64,000 bases of DNA, from positions 2,616,240 to 2,680,239 of the forward strand of contig FN649743.1 in assembly GCA_000310025.1 (NCBI GenBank). The letters are read 5' to 3'. This stretch comes from Ectocarpus siliculosus. Lineage: Eukaryota; Sar; Phaeophyceae; Ectocarpales; Ectocarpaceae. Below are positions 24,006-36,285 of the stretch, piece by piece; positions within the stretch are counted from its first letter, which is position 1, and each line of letters starts with the position of its first letter. The notes under the pieces were generated by a model, which ran no database searches, was not told where the DNA came from, and saw only the letters and a program-made list of their open reading frames with translations. Both the position numbers and the translations under genes were made by a program.

Positions 24006-27000
24006 TCACATCAAGGAAAACTCCACGGTGATCTCGATCTTGTTTAGCTCTGTCCGAGCTTTGGGTTTCATCATGCCACAGCAACCGACCTCTGCTACTG
24101 GAGGCGGTGGCGGCACCTGCATGGGATCATGGCATTTCGCACGCGGCAGGAAAACATATGCCGGAGCGCAGCGGTCGTTGGTCAAAATCATTCGAGAGCA
24201 AGCGCCTACTCGAGACTGCAAACGGGCGAGAAACATTCGCCTCCGTACCGCGAATCGACAGTCCAACGCCGACGCATGAGCTCCGTGGCAGGTGGGCAGG
24301 GCCAAAATAGGACAGCGCATCACAGCGGTAGTGGTCCGCGGCGGACATGAGAACTAGACGTTCGTCACGAGACCCTGTCCTTGCTACAATAGTGAACGCA
24401 CCGAGAACTCCTGGCTCTGCAGCGACTTCAGGCCGCCGATGTCCGTCAACCGGTTGCAGCCCGGATGTACGTGTGGGCTAGCGCAAGAGCTGACCGACAA
24501 CGTGAACGGGATGTCGCTCTGGATTGTGTAGTTCTTCGTCACCTGAGGCCCGTACGTGCAGACAGACGTGACTGACTTGGTCAAAAGTCAAAAGAGGGGT
24601 GGGTGGGGCGCAGCATGTGCTAGGAAGCAAGCTATTTACCACCTGTTTGATAAACTTGGCCTCTGCTAGGTTCTAGAGCAACGTAAAGCGGGGCGTAGAC
24701 TAGCGCAACATATTGGCACCGGGGCAAAGAAAGCTTCTGCTCACCATGTGGTTCATCTCGTAGCCTTGGCCCTTGAGGAAGAAGGGGTCGAAGAATGCGG
24801 GTACGACCCCCCCCCCGGTCTGAAAAAAAACAAAAAAAGCAATTGCACGCATGACAGCGAACACAGCAGAGCACGGGCCCATAAAAATATATATATATTA
24901 TGCAAAAAAAAAAAAAAAAGCGTGAGCACGCACGTTCAAGCGGTCCAACTGGCACGGAAATATTCGCGAAGCCGCCCTAGAACGGGGTTGCCTTGATAAA
25001 AGACGGTGGCAATCGAGGGTGTGATGGCGCGGGAAAAGGAAGCAAAGGCCTCGAGTTGACGCACACGTGTACAGCTCGTCCCGAGAGGAGGCGCGCAACA
25101 GCAGTGAAATCACCACCACCCCCTCCCTCCTCCCTCCCCTGGCAAAAACATGCCCGCATCAATCGCCGGTAGCCGGTACCGCCCGAATAGTCCGCGGTCT
25201 CTTTCATTCCTTCCTTCGAACACCGCCGCCATGCTACAACTCACTCTGGACCCCGCCCTTGAGGGAAACCAATGTCTGCACCTACCGGAAAGATAAATAG
25301 CCTCATTACGTACGGAAACTCAAAGTTTTTGTGTTAGGTTTTTGTGTGGTTTTTGTGTGTCCATCGATCCGAAGAACAAACCGGTCCCGCATCCCTCCCT
25401 CCCTCTACCTACCTCAGAGACCACGATCCCGTACGAGTTCGCCGAGGTCACCGCGGCGAACCGGGGCGCGGCCGGGAGCTGCTGCCCCCCGGGGCCGACG
25501 GCGCCGGAGGCGGGGGGAGCCGAAACGAAGTGGGCCGCGCCTTCAACAATCGCCAGGTCCGGAGACTTAGGAATCGAAACCTCGACGCTTCCGTCGGGGT
25601 ACTTTCGAGCCACGCACGCCCTGACGGCCTCCTGCTCGTCAAAAAAAATATATATATATATTGCAATCCGCCGCCGCGGATGGTCGGGCCGTGGAGGTTA
25701 TGGTGCGGTGTGAGAGGGCACAAGAGACTGACTCGCAAGGTCGGTGCGGGACTACAGACACAGCAGTTGCGCAGGCAGAGGAGCCTATACCCCTGAGTTA
25801 ACTGTCTTCCAAGAACAGGGAAGCACTTCGCGGGCTGTGTCGAAGCGGGGAAAGCGAGACCATCGGGGCCGCAGTGTCGTGAAAAGACACGTGTATCGTG
25901 TCACCATCCGGGCTACGGATGGATGACCGGAGGCATCACCTGGACGTGCATGCTGCCCGAAAACCCGCCCACCATGACCACGGCCGAGAGGCCCTGCAGG
26001 TGTGGCCTCTCGAGCTGCTCTGACACGGCCCCAGAGATACTGCGGACATGTGTTAAGGGGGGTGATTAGGGTTAGGTTTAATCGTTGGGGTCGAAAACAG
26101 GGGCAACAAGCAGAACAGCACAACGCGTATTTTCACTCGACGCGAGTGTCTGGGTCCGGCGGCACAACAAGAGGTATGCAAACGCTCACGACCCTTGTCG
26201 CAACCTGCGTGACGTCACGTGCACGGAGTCCCGCACCCTCGGGATTCAAAAATACAAACGTAAGCCAACCAACGATTCGATCCCTCACTTCTTGCATTGC
26301 TCCTTGAAGAACTTGCGGAGCAAGGCTGGTCGCAAGACGAGGTCAAACGTCCCATGGCCGCCGACGAACTCCTGCGCGGCGTTTTTTCGGCGGACAGAGA
26401 CCACAAACGCGACAGGGGCATGTGAATGCGGTGCATGGGCGCGGTATCTCCTCCCCCCCCAAGGCTTGGTTTCCTCTCAGACACGGAACATCCCATGGGA
26501 TTGCACCGCTGCATTTATCACGAGGTACTGCTCCATGAGACCCGTACCAAAACAAAGCTTGGCGAAATGTTGCATACTGCCGCACCAGTTCCACGACGAT
26601 CGTTTCAGCATAGCCAAACAATCTCAAGCCTCACGATCCAGCATAGCCAAACAATCTTAAGCCTCATGATTTTGGTACAGCCAAACAAACGTTACGCCGC
26701 ATGATCTCAGTACAGCCAAACAATCTTGCGCCTCGTGAGTAAGCCTTGCCCCCCTCACCGTGCCCCCTCTGTTCTTGAGTCTCCGGCCTTCGTCCATTTC
26801 TTCCGTCGTCACCTCCAACGGCTCACGGCTCAGCTCGCTCAGGTCGATCCGGCAGTCGTGGTCAACGCTTCGCAAGCCGATCTTCGCTCTTTCCCAAGCC
26901 TGCCGTCAGTTGTTTCCAGTGTGAATGGATGGACCGCAGTAGCAAACAAATGTGTGTGGGGGTACTCATAGCCGTGCATGCTATATTTAGTCGTTAGACC

Positions 27001-30000
27001 ACTCACCTCGGGGGGGGGTACTTATAGTCGTGCATGCCGTAGTCGTTAGACCATTGACCTCGCATCCCTACGAAGCCGGGACGGAGCACGTCGGGTTCTC
27101 ACCGGACCAGGCTCTCACATCACCAAGCGCCGAGCGCCGTGAGGTATTCGGCGAGTCGCATGAAGGGTGCGCTGCATCCTGCTAAGGGTGTTCGGCATCT
27201 TGTGCTTACTTGCGTACGGATGACAGCTGCGTATGACTTAATTCATTTTCTGGTGCTTTCACTTCCAGAGACAGTTGGAAGCGCTGTGTACCTGCCTCGA
27301 GGGTGCTTGACCAATTTAACACAACGTGCGATTATCCCCTTTGCGCGGAGTGAGGGTTCTCGACCCCGCACAACATAATATCTACCCGACCACCATTCAT
27401 GGTTACCGCAAAAAAAAAAACAAAGGCAAAAACAAAAACGGTAACCTGGTTGCCGAGCTCACGAAGTGAATTGGCTTGTTTTACAACATCGTTGCCAAGC
27501 GACCAAAACCCAACCCCGATGGCAAACACCGGGGGGGGGGGGGGGTTGATTTAGTGCGTAGACCACTGCGCTATCCTTGTCCAAGAATGTACAAGGAAAA
27601 TTGCAAGAAACCCTGCTCGTTACTAATTCAAGCGCACATTCATCGCACCTGGTTAATCCGGTACGAGGCCGAGCTGGCGAAGAAGCTTTCCAGGCTCCTC
27701 TCCCCGGCTTCTTGAGCAACGGATAGCACGAAATCCTAATCGTAGGGGGACACACGCGGTGGCGGCGAGTTGACGGAAATTGTGCGCTGGTTACATGGGG
27801 AACAGCAGAAATCAAGGCAGCTACATACATAGATGCTGTTGTGGGCTTGCAACTCGATCAACCGACCGAACCGGGGAATTCCAGCAGCAGTTACTCGCTC
27901 GCTAGGCGGAATTTGTTTGTTTCGCTGCGTAACGCCCCCGCTGCAGAGCATGGCCTGCCTATACCAAGTCACACACAGAGCAGGGGCCAGCCTCCAGAGC
28001 TCAAAACGATACATACGCTGCATGTCTTTAGGTCGGGCGTGTTCAATGTTTGTTGGGTACCTTTTTTCTCACGTTTCGGGGGACACAGCACAGCCAAGCC
28101 AACTCGCCTTCAGGTAAGCCTCGAACAGCCTGTCCACGTTCGTGGACCCCCACGGCCCGCCGCTCGCCTCTCCGAGCTGCTCGAGGCTCGGCGGTGCGCT
28201 GCTGATCACCTCGAACGCGGAAATGTCCACCGTGCCGCCGCCGCAGTCGATAACCTGGTGACAGAGTGATGATCACCGTCGCCGTCGCCGCAACAGGCAC
28301 AGTACAAGTAGTAGTTCTAGTAGTGAGTGGAGGGCTATTCTTGCGCGCGTGCAAGCCTCGCAACTGATCGAACTGGACCGGTGGCTCCACAAGCAGACAA
28401 CAAATTTGTCCAGGAGGGTAATCGGTAAAATTAGACCATCCGACTAGTCAACGTTGACTAGTCGGATGGTCTTAACTTTACCGATTAAAAGATATGCTCA
28501 GAGCTCGTTAGCACCCGGCCGGATCACATGGGCTTTTTGCGGCTTTGTGGCTTAATCACTGGGATTGAGAGTAGGGATCTCCGGGGCGTACCCCTCGCCA
28601 GACGTCGCTGTTTGGTAAACAAATGGTGATTCTGTTGTAAGTGGACCACTGGGGTTCGAACCCGTGCGTCCATTAGACCAGACGTCGCTGTTTGGTAAAC
28701 AAATGGTGATTCTTTTGTAAGTTGACTTAGTGGTCTAATGGTCAAAGCGTTCTTACACAAGGTTCCACGCCCCGGAGATCCCTACTCTCAATCCCAGTGA
28801 TTAAGCCGCAAAGCCGCAAAGCCCATGTGATCCGGCCGGGTGCTAAGGGTGCTAACGAGCTCTGAGCATATCTTTTAATCGGTAAAATTAGACCATCCGA
28901 CTAGTCAACGTTGGTTGACTAGTGGTGACTAGTCGGATGGTCTAATTTTACCGATTAGAGGGGGCCACTCTCATTTTTCTTTTTTTTAGCTTGCTGCGGT
29001 GACAGCCACCGCCTCGAGGAATACACGGGTTTGTTTTGGTTTGTCCGCGGGCTCGACGGTCCAACGGCGGACTACGCCGTGCTTTTTGGGCCTTCGATCT
29101 CTTCGGCCGAGTATGCAGGTGGCATGTCAACATAACCCCGCGAGATAAGCAATACACCGCCCTCTCAGCAGAAAGAACGGGGCTCGAGGGACGGGCGCGG
29201 GTCTGATCGATTCCATATCTACAAAATCGACAAGACTGTATCAAGACAAAAGAACCCACAAACAAGCTGTCGTGCGCCAGAGAAGACAAAATACACGGCA
29301 GCCTTTGCATTTTCGCGTGAACTGCTCGTCTCTGCGCGTGAATACTACGGACAGACAGACTCACCAGGTACTTGTCCCTCATCCTCCATTGCAGCCTGTT
29401 TCCAAGGGCTAGGCAGGCGGCGATTGGCTCCATGCACAGAACGAGGCCCTTGGGGGGGAGGCAACACGAACAACAGTATTACCGGACGGGGAGCACACGA
29501 CCGGTTGCGTGTGTGTGTGTCAATTACTAGTATCGACCGCGCAAACTGGTTGACCAATGAAAAGACGTCAGTCTGTGTGTGTGAATGTGTGCGTATGTGT
29601 GTGTGCCAATTGTCTCGCACCAGGGATCGCATATCAACAGCAAACACCTGCTTTGGATCAACCTCTGCTGGTTTGCCCTAACCTTACAAATAATTGACCA
29701 TCCCTCCTGGCAAACGTCCAGCAACCGTGGTTCATGTTCTTAGCTCCGAAAATGGTGCTGGCATTCGCTTGGGTATCATAGGTACACCTGTCAAACCCAC
29801 CTGTTTTCATCATGAGCAAGCGTCAAAACAGGGCCGCATCTTTCGCCATCAGCCTAATGCCTGTGACCCGAGATGACACAAAAGAGCGTTCCGCGCCGGG
29901 CGTGCGGCGGAGCAAAGCCCTACCATAAATACATGGTCACCTCGTCGTCGTTTCCGCCCTTGATGAAGCCGGCCTTCGTCGCGGCCTCCCTCATGAAGTG

Positions 30001-33000
30001 CTTGGCCGGCTCGCTGCAGCAGACGGGCACGGTCAACACCCACGTCACGTCCTCGGCGGAGACCGCGTGGGTCAGTGTCATGCCCATGAGGGCAACCTGG
30101 CGGCGGCCGGGGGTGGCATCGACGCGCGGGACACGGGGGTATTGACGACAAGATTCAGAGCAGCTGCCAAAGCAGAACGAGAGGGCCAGTCGGAAGGAGG
30201 AGCGTGCACATCTGCGCCTCCCCATGGGCAAAGCCATAACGCGGAATACTCGGAACGCGCCAGAGTGGCCTGTGCTCAAAGAGGGGGAGGGCGTAACAGG
30301 GGAGGGCGGGGGGGAAGGCAAAGACGACAGAGACCAACCAGCGACCTCGGCACACACAAGTCGTCTTTACAGCACCATGTATACATGTATGCGTCTCACA
30401 CTCTTGATGTACTCCAAAGCGATGACGAATATGTCCATCAGCATCATCTCTGCCTTCCTGCTCGTGCTCTTCGTGACGGCGTCGACCAGGTCGTCGTAGA
30501 TCTGCTGGGAGGGCTTGTTGTGTAATTGCTACAGAGGCACGTGTTGTCGGCATTGGAGGGAGAAGGAAGAGGTTTACTCGGGGGGGCGGAACGCTCGGCG
30601 GTCGTCAAACGCATTGGAATGGCAAAAAACATCAACGTTATCGAGGAGAGTATGGGATGGTTCAAGCCCTACCAAGTATGAGATTGTGTCAGGCGAAGGA
30701 CTTATAAGTACGGGAGAAGTGTAAATACACCGCCCGTGGGAGGTGATGCAAGTGATGCCGCTCATCCCACACTGCAATACCTGAGGAGAAAGAACTGACG
30801 ACGTGAAAATTCTGTTCTGGTGGATACGTACCAAAATTTAAGTTTCTTGTGTACAATTTGTATCGAAAGCGGCGATTTGACAACAATTGTGGCTCGGCTC
30901 TCGAATGGTTCACTACTGCCATGTAGGCATACCAGGGATCAGACTACGTACGAAAATCCATACTTGTGTTTAGTGCCGTTCTCTACGATGCCTGCGAGTG
31001 TATGTAGTCGAACCCACGTTCCTTATTGGTCAGTTTCCCCCGAAGTGCCAACCACGTATACCCGCACTACCTGGGACCTCAACACCTCAAAAGGGGCCGG
31101 TTTCGGCACAATTCCAACCGCACTGCTGCGCCTGAGCATAATTACGCAGCAGCAGTGCCGTTACATCTTCTCCCGCGATACCAATACGCATGACTGCGAC
31201 TTCTGACGCCAAACCGTTCGTGTCTAATGCCACCATCTCCAGTAGTCTGGGCGGCTATGTACAGATCCGTCCGGCATGCGAAAGGCCTACAGCAGTAGAC
31301 TACTGTCTGCAGCAGCACAGCAGTGTGTACCACGGCGGGACGGGTCGAACACCGGGGAGGATCACGATTGCGACACATGGACGTTTCGTTCAGCAGTCCC
31401 AGATGAGACCTGCAGTTAATAAAAATTCTGGTAAGAAAAAATGGCTCAAATTCTTACGGAAAAAAATAAGAAAAAAGGGCTATAGACTAATAAGATACAC
31501 ACAACCACACAACTAAATCTATGAACGGATTTCTTACAATATTGGGCGACTCTTCGACTGCTCCTTCTGCGAAACAGGAAAATCGAGGCTCCACCCGATT
31601 TTGACGTTTCACATCTGCATATTTTCGGGTCCTTGTATATATATACAGCAGACTCGAAAATTAGAAAATTAGTATCTTGCGTGGCTGCAGTTCTTTCGGG
31701 TGTACCAAGGTGCAGCAGTTTGTACATATTCAGGAACTACAGCAGTAGACTCGCATTCGCTTTTCCACCGAAGCGCAAATCCTAAATTGCTGGTTATCTC
31801 TCCGAGAGTGAGCAACAGGATTAACCAAACTCAAGACCTGCTACAGTACTTCAATTTGTCCCGCGAGAAAGAGTTGACAAAAATCTCTGCGTGCTGCGTG
31901 CGTCTGGCAGAATCGTAAAAATTGATTTTGTTCACTCCGCAGAGAGAATCGAACCTATGAATCTATGCATAATTTACAGCAGTACAAACTTGCCGCAACA
32001 TACAGACGGTTTACGTAGGTTTACGAGGTTCGCCCACTACAGCAGTAGTAGTCTACAGAGCAAATGGCACACCCGATGGTTTGAACCAGGGGTGCCCGAA
32101 GGCAAGGGGGGCACGCGGGGCGTTATCGATCAAAATTGGTGACTGATGGTAATGATCGGCGATGCTCTATCAAGGCATAGTCGAGATGTCGCGAGCCGTG
32201 GGGGCCATAGGTGGGGATCGGCTTTCGAGACACGGTCGGGCAAGGATGGGGGATTCGGAACAAGAGGAGGGTCGGTCCGCGACAAAGCTGAATTAGGTCG
32301 GAGATAGATACGTAGAGAGTCCATGTATGTATGGAATTGATTTTGTTCACGCCGGAGAGAGAATCGACTTTTCAGCTTTTCAGCAGTAGCAGCATACAAC
32401 CTTGCCGGTACAGCAGTAGCGCAGCCGTATTAGTTGTATGTTCACGAGGTTGCCTACAGCAGTAGAAGTCTACAGAGTAAATGGCACACCCGATGGTTTC
32501 AACCAGGGGTGACCGGAGGAGGAGAGGGGGTGGGGGGAGCAGGCTACACACCAAAAACAAGGCCACCAGTCGCACACTAGCTATCGCACACACGCAGCAG
32601 GCCACACGCACCGGCCATCCGGGCAGAACAAATGCGGCTCTCTCCCCTCTCTCTTTCTCTCTCTCTCACCATTTTGAACCGCTTGAACAGTTGCGCCCCG
32701 TGAGGGATGTCGCCGTTGGCGTAGCGGTGCTGCGCTTCTCGGCCGTACGCCTCGGCGCCGGTGGGCCTGAACATCTTGTCGGACCCCGTGCTGCCCGCGA
32801 TGAGGAGCGTGGTCGGGCTCTTCCCGATGATGTCCTCGTTTGGCTTCATGTCGGGCACTCCGATCGAAGGCCCCGCTGGGTCCACAATGGACTTCCAGCT
32901 GAAGGCGGTACATGACGTCCCGAGGTCGATCGCCACGACGAAGTCTTTTTCCCCCCGGGCGAGGTTGAGGGGGCGGCATGTTTTTGCGCGGAAAGAACAG

Positions 33001-33208
33001 GCAGGGTAAGGTCGAGGGCGTCAGAACTGCTGCTGCCGCTGCTGCCGCCGCTGCTGCTGCTGCTGCGTGAAACGAGACGCGTGTGTATTGCATCATCATC
33101 AGCAGAACACGGACTGCGTGTCTTCCGCTGCGGGGACTTCCTTGTTCAGGTCGCACGAACTCATGCAAGACGTATCCCCGCGCAAGCACGTCGGCGCTCA
33201 CCTTTCAT
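24006..33208 (-). CDS. HSPA12-like Hsp70 family ATPase, 13 exons
   Basis: Predicted ATPase of the Hsp70/actin superfamily, HSPA12 branch, probably cytosolic or nuclear because no signal peptide is seen. Exons on the minus strand: 33202-33208, 32670-32944, 30400-30528, 29941-30096, 29365-29448, 28108-28254, 26759-26899, 26289-26371, 25940-26039, 25413-25631, 24745-24819, 24402-24575 and 24006-24089. All phases close and give about 557 residues, near the usual size of the family. Seen motifs: phosphate-1 loop AIDLGTSCTAF near residue 7, WVLTVP and FMREAATKAGF in exon 4, phosphate-2 loop VIDCGGGTVDIS near 218, GGPWGSTNVD near 248, adenosine motif VMVGGFSGS near 362, and LKGQGYEMNHM in exon 11. 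No EEVD tail or classical substrate-binding domain is visible. Exon 1 codes only ATGAAAG, and intron 6 needs a GC donor. The exact 3' exons are the least certain part. Confidence 0.9.
24890..24920. repeat. AT dinucleotide run followed by poly-A
   Basis: AT repeats are followed by 15 or more A residues in intron 10 of the Hsp70-like gene. A second AT run lies at 25648-25661, just before the acceptor of exon 10. Confidence 0.85.
26607..26738. repeat. Tandem repeat of about 35 bases, four units
   Basis: Units begin CAGCATAGCCAAACAATCT or CAGCCAAACAA and end near CCTCRYGAT. They lie in intron 7 of the Hsp70-like gene. Confidence 0.75.
27011..27545 (+). repeat. Repeat R2 bracketed by G runs, copy 1
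   Basis: Runs from a G homopolymer and TACTTATAGTCGTGCATGCC to a second G homopolymer near 27532-27545. It shares GACCTCGCATCCCTACGAAG, AGGGTTCTCGACCCCGCACA and a pyrimidine/purine-rich A tract with the inverted copy at 53.2-53.8 kb. A short extra head copy is next to it at about 26957. It sits in intron 6 of the Hsp70-like gene. No ORF of note. Confidence 0.75.
28106..28107 (-). other. Non-canonical GC splice donor after exon 6 of the Hsp70-like gene
   Basis: On the minus strand the exon ends CTGAAG and continues GCGAGT, so the intron starts with GC. No GT at this point would keep the frame into the next exon at 26899. The surrounding bases (AG before, AGT after) fit the known GC-AG intron class. 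A missing small exon, or a sequencing error changing GT to GC, are the alternatives. Confidence 0.55.
28419..28957. mobile_element. Non-autonomous DNA transposon (MITE-like) with long inverted repeats that are themselves palindromic
   Basis: The left end (28419 to about 28590) and right end (about 28770 to 28957) are inverted copies of one another. Each outermost 70 bases also folds on itself: TAATCGGTAAAATTAGACC leads into CCGACTAGTCAACGTTGAC and back out to the same bases inverted. The middle holds two tRNA-like pieces. GGTCTAATGG followed by an A-box-like AAAGCG lies near 28730, and GGGTTCGAACCCC, a B-box-like sequence readable on either strand, lies near 28655. No transposase ORF is present. 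The element sits in intron 5 of the Hsp70-like gene. The target duplication is not clear by eye. Confidence 0.8.
29520..29585 (-). repeat. Dispersed repeat R1, partial inverted copy
   Basis: Reads GACCGCGCAAACTGGTTGAC and AATGAAAAGACGTCAGTC, the reverse complement of the R1 end, flanked by GT runs. It lies in intron 4 of the Hsp70-like gene. Confidence 0.65.
31919..32520. repeat. Direct repeat pair of about 190 bases
   Basis: TTGATTTTGTTCAC with GAGAGAATCGA, then CTACAGCAGTAG, GTCTACAGAG and AAATGGCACACCCGATGGTT occur in the same order at 31921-32115 and 32338-32520. The motif ACAGCAGTAG is also scattered at 31298, 31740 and elsewhere between 31 and 34 kb. The pair lies in intron 2 of the Hsp70-like gene. 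Confidence 0.8.
33027..33066. repeat. CTG/CCG trinucleotide microsatellite
   Basis: An imperfect run of CTG with some CCG units lies in intron 1 of the Hsp70-like gene. Such tracts are often length-variable. Confidence 0.85.
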
Positions 33209-33209
33209 G

Positions 33210-36200
33210 TTGGAACTGTGCGGTAAGAACGGCGGCTTCGCGCTAGCTGGGCAAGTACCAACGATGCACTGGGGCGTGGAACCTGGCGGCCTCTGCTCTC
33301 CGATGACGAGGGAAGAAGTCGTCGGTAGAATTCCTTCGTGGCGGCAGAGATGCGGGCAGCTTGCGGCTCATGAGAGACCAGAAAAAAAAAATCAGAATCT
33401 TTGAGGAAATTTCGCTGGACCCTCTTTTTTCTGCTGTGGTGCGAACCCAAGAACCCCCACTACTGCCTGCCGCCTCATCGACCAGCCGACACCACCCCGC
33501 CGGGAGATTTAGTTGGGTCGCGAAGTCCGAACAGCACCACCTAGCGGGCGCTAAAAAGATGATGGTGAGTCCGCGTGTTCGCCGCGCCGGTGGTGTCTGG
33601 TTCTGTCACACGACATGTATGTGTGTGTTGCATGAGGAACCAAAAAAATGGAAGGCGGGAAGAAAAAATCTGTGACTTCTGGTTTGATGTGTGCAGCCGC
33701 AAGAAGTGGTCCGTTGTCCCACAGGGTGTTTCTGTCTGCCTCCCCCTCTGCCTGTCTCCACCTCTGTCTTGAGCCCTCGGTATTTGGAAATGGTGGCTCT
33801 ACCCACATACCCAGGTGTTGCATTCCTTACGGAGGGTGCAGACGGTGGAGGCGGCATGCCGATTATAACACAGCGGCAGCACGCTCCTTCAGCTGTCGCG
33901 CCCTTGGTGATTGATGTCTTCCCTGCCCACACGAGGCTGTTCGTTCCAAATTTGCACACTACAGCAGTACAGTAGTTCGGACGTCAACTGAGTTGTGTCG
34001 GCAACCGTAAGCAGACGCAGCAGATGGTTGGGACTGCCGCAAGGCTGGTGATGATGGTCACCGAGTGTACAGCAGGAACGGGATGTACATTCGTACCGCA
34101 CGACGCTGCTGGTACAGGTATGCAGTCTATGCGGAGACTACTTTACATGCGAGAAATTTGACCAATGGGTACAGCAGCACAGCACACCATCCACAAAAAG
34201 GTTCAAATCATGGTTTCGGTGCCGGGCGAAGCTCTTCGTGCCGGCTGGGCATCACTTCAGCGCCTCAGACCCACGCGGTGTCCACCGACGCGATGATGAG
34301 AACAGCAGTGGCAACGGGCTAGCATTCTGATGGGAAATCCGCACACCTTTGATTCTGCTCTCTCTTGCTTCTCCGCCGGTCTAAGTTTCTTACGTAAACA
34401 GCAGCATGTGTCTGCTAGCCTACCACATGCTACACGTTGCATCTGAATCGGGATGTGGCTACCGTTTACAAGACATACCCTCCCCGGCTGATTCGTCAAC
34501 CCTATTTAGCGAAAGGTGCCTACTAGACTGGCGCCAGAATAGATGCGACAAACATAAACAGAGAAGAACTGCCAACGAATTGCTGTCAGCATGATGATGA
34601 GAATGATGGTAGCAGTGCAAGCATGGAGGATGATATTCAAAGCACTCCGAAACGAACTCCCAAGGGGGTGCAAAGTATTTGGCAGCCTTCGTAGACGCGG
34701 GCAGTTTTCTTCTGTTTCTGCCGTTTCTGTCTTTGTTCCGGAGAATAGATTAATCTCCCCCATGCCGCCCCCTCACGTGGTCCCAGTTAATGACATTTGA
34801 AGGTGCGTTGTGTTTTCAACCGCACTTATATTTAGACTGACGTCTTTTCATTGGCCAGCCGGTTAGCGCGGTCGATGCTCATAAAGATAAGATAATTAGC
34901 TGTCGCTGCAACGAGCGACAGCTGATCGATTTAATCGCCAGACGTGTCATCCACGGTCGGAAATGCGTGTAACTGAGAGACGTATTCCTACGTATCGACC
35001 CCCCAAATAATCCAATCATAGAGAGGTGGCGGCGCTGAGGGTCAGTAATATATAGAAGTACATGACCAATCCGAAAGAATTAGCGCGTCGGGGGCATGGC
35101 TCTACTGCTGCGTGGTGCCATGGGTTTGTGGGGCTGTGTCCAACCCAAAACCCAAAACAGCAAAACAGGCCATCTCACCGCATTTTTTCAAACGGCAGTT
35201 TGGCGAGGTGGTACACATCTCTCACACACCTTCTAGAGCAGCACCCAAGCCCCTAATACCGACGAAGCAGCAGGGCGCCGGGAGTGAGGATCATATAGAC
35301 AGCCGAACAAACGGAATCAGCGCGTTGGAGGCCTTGGGGCTGCTGCTGTCCTCAATCTACTGTTTCCGTGTTTGTCATGTGTGGTACGAAAAATCCCCGC
35401 GCGTCAATAGCAGCAGCAGTCGAAGACGAGGGGACCATGCCATGTCTCGGTTTGGACAAACAACGACCTGAACGCGGCTTTTACCGCTGTTCTGTCCGCT
35501 GTGCATGTGTCGCTGTGCCCGCTGGGCGTGTGTTGTCTGCTTTGCGTGTGTGCCTGTGCGCGTGTTCTGCAGCTGCAATCTGCTGTGTGCTACGAAAAAA
35601 ATATGTGCTGACCCCCTGTATAGTCAATTGATGTACTCTAAAACCTAGATAAAGCGCGTACAGACACGCAAGATTTTTGTTTTGCAGCGAATCCTTGCAA
35701 CTCGGGGGGGCGGCAGTCCAGATTAGAAATCTCGCTTCGCTCGAATAAAAACATAGACATACACAGCAATTCAGTAATGGGGGTCATCTGATTGGGCAAG
35801 ATATCATCGATCTCCGCAGCGGTACATATCGGGGTTCTACCTAAAGTCAGGAACCAAAATATCTTAATTAACGATAGCTTCTGCATAGTCTATGTATGTA
35901 ATACTCCACAAGGCGCGAAAAAAACTCCTGTGTGGCCTTCCTCGTGTGTAACCCTGGCCTGTGAGCGTCCGGAAAGTGTCCCGAAAGGTATAACGGGGGT
36001 GGGGGGTGGGGGTACTCTTGTGTTTTGCATGATGCCTTAGCGGTTTGACCATTGACCGCGCGTCCCCGAGCGGACAGAGCGTTGTTCCCAAAGGACCGAT
36101 CACCGATGATGGCCAATCGTTCCTTCCTACTTTGCCAAAGGTGGCTCAATAATCTTTTACCTGGCCTACGTATCTATCCTTTCGATGTCACTTCCCGCCT

Positions 36201-36280
36201 TTTCAACCCACTTTTTCTACCCAGGTACAGCCACGTCTTCTCCTCTGGCTATTCCATGCCTCAAACGTCTCCCTGTATCT
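33210..36280. other. 5' flank of the Hsp70-like gene and intergenic DNA
   Basis: Promoter and 5' UTR of the minus-strand Hsp70-like gene should lie just above 33208; no clear TATA box was recognised. The rest holds R1 copy 3, scattered ACAGCAGTAG motifs and short ORFs without support. Confidence 0.45.
34715..34890 (+). repeat. Dispersed repeat R1, copy 3
   Basis: Nearly the same as the copy at 7905: CCCCATGCCGCCCCCTCACG, then TTTCAACCGCACTTATATTT, GACTGACGTCTTTTCATTGG and CCAGCCGGTTAGCGCGGTCG. It lies upstream of the gene C region with no gene nearby. Confidence 0.75.
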
Positions 36281-36285
36281 TACTT

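Noticed and set aside
25344-25796. 150-codon plus-strand ORF and overlapping frames
   Set aside because: Antisense to exon 10 of the Hsp70-like gene, which has clear family similarity on the other strand.
28640-28760. Possible tRNA genes inside the transposon
   Set aside because: A-box- and B-box-like pieces are too close together or separated without a foldable cloverleaf.
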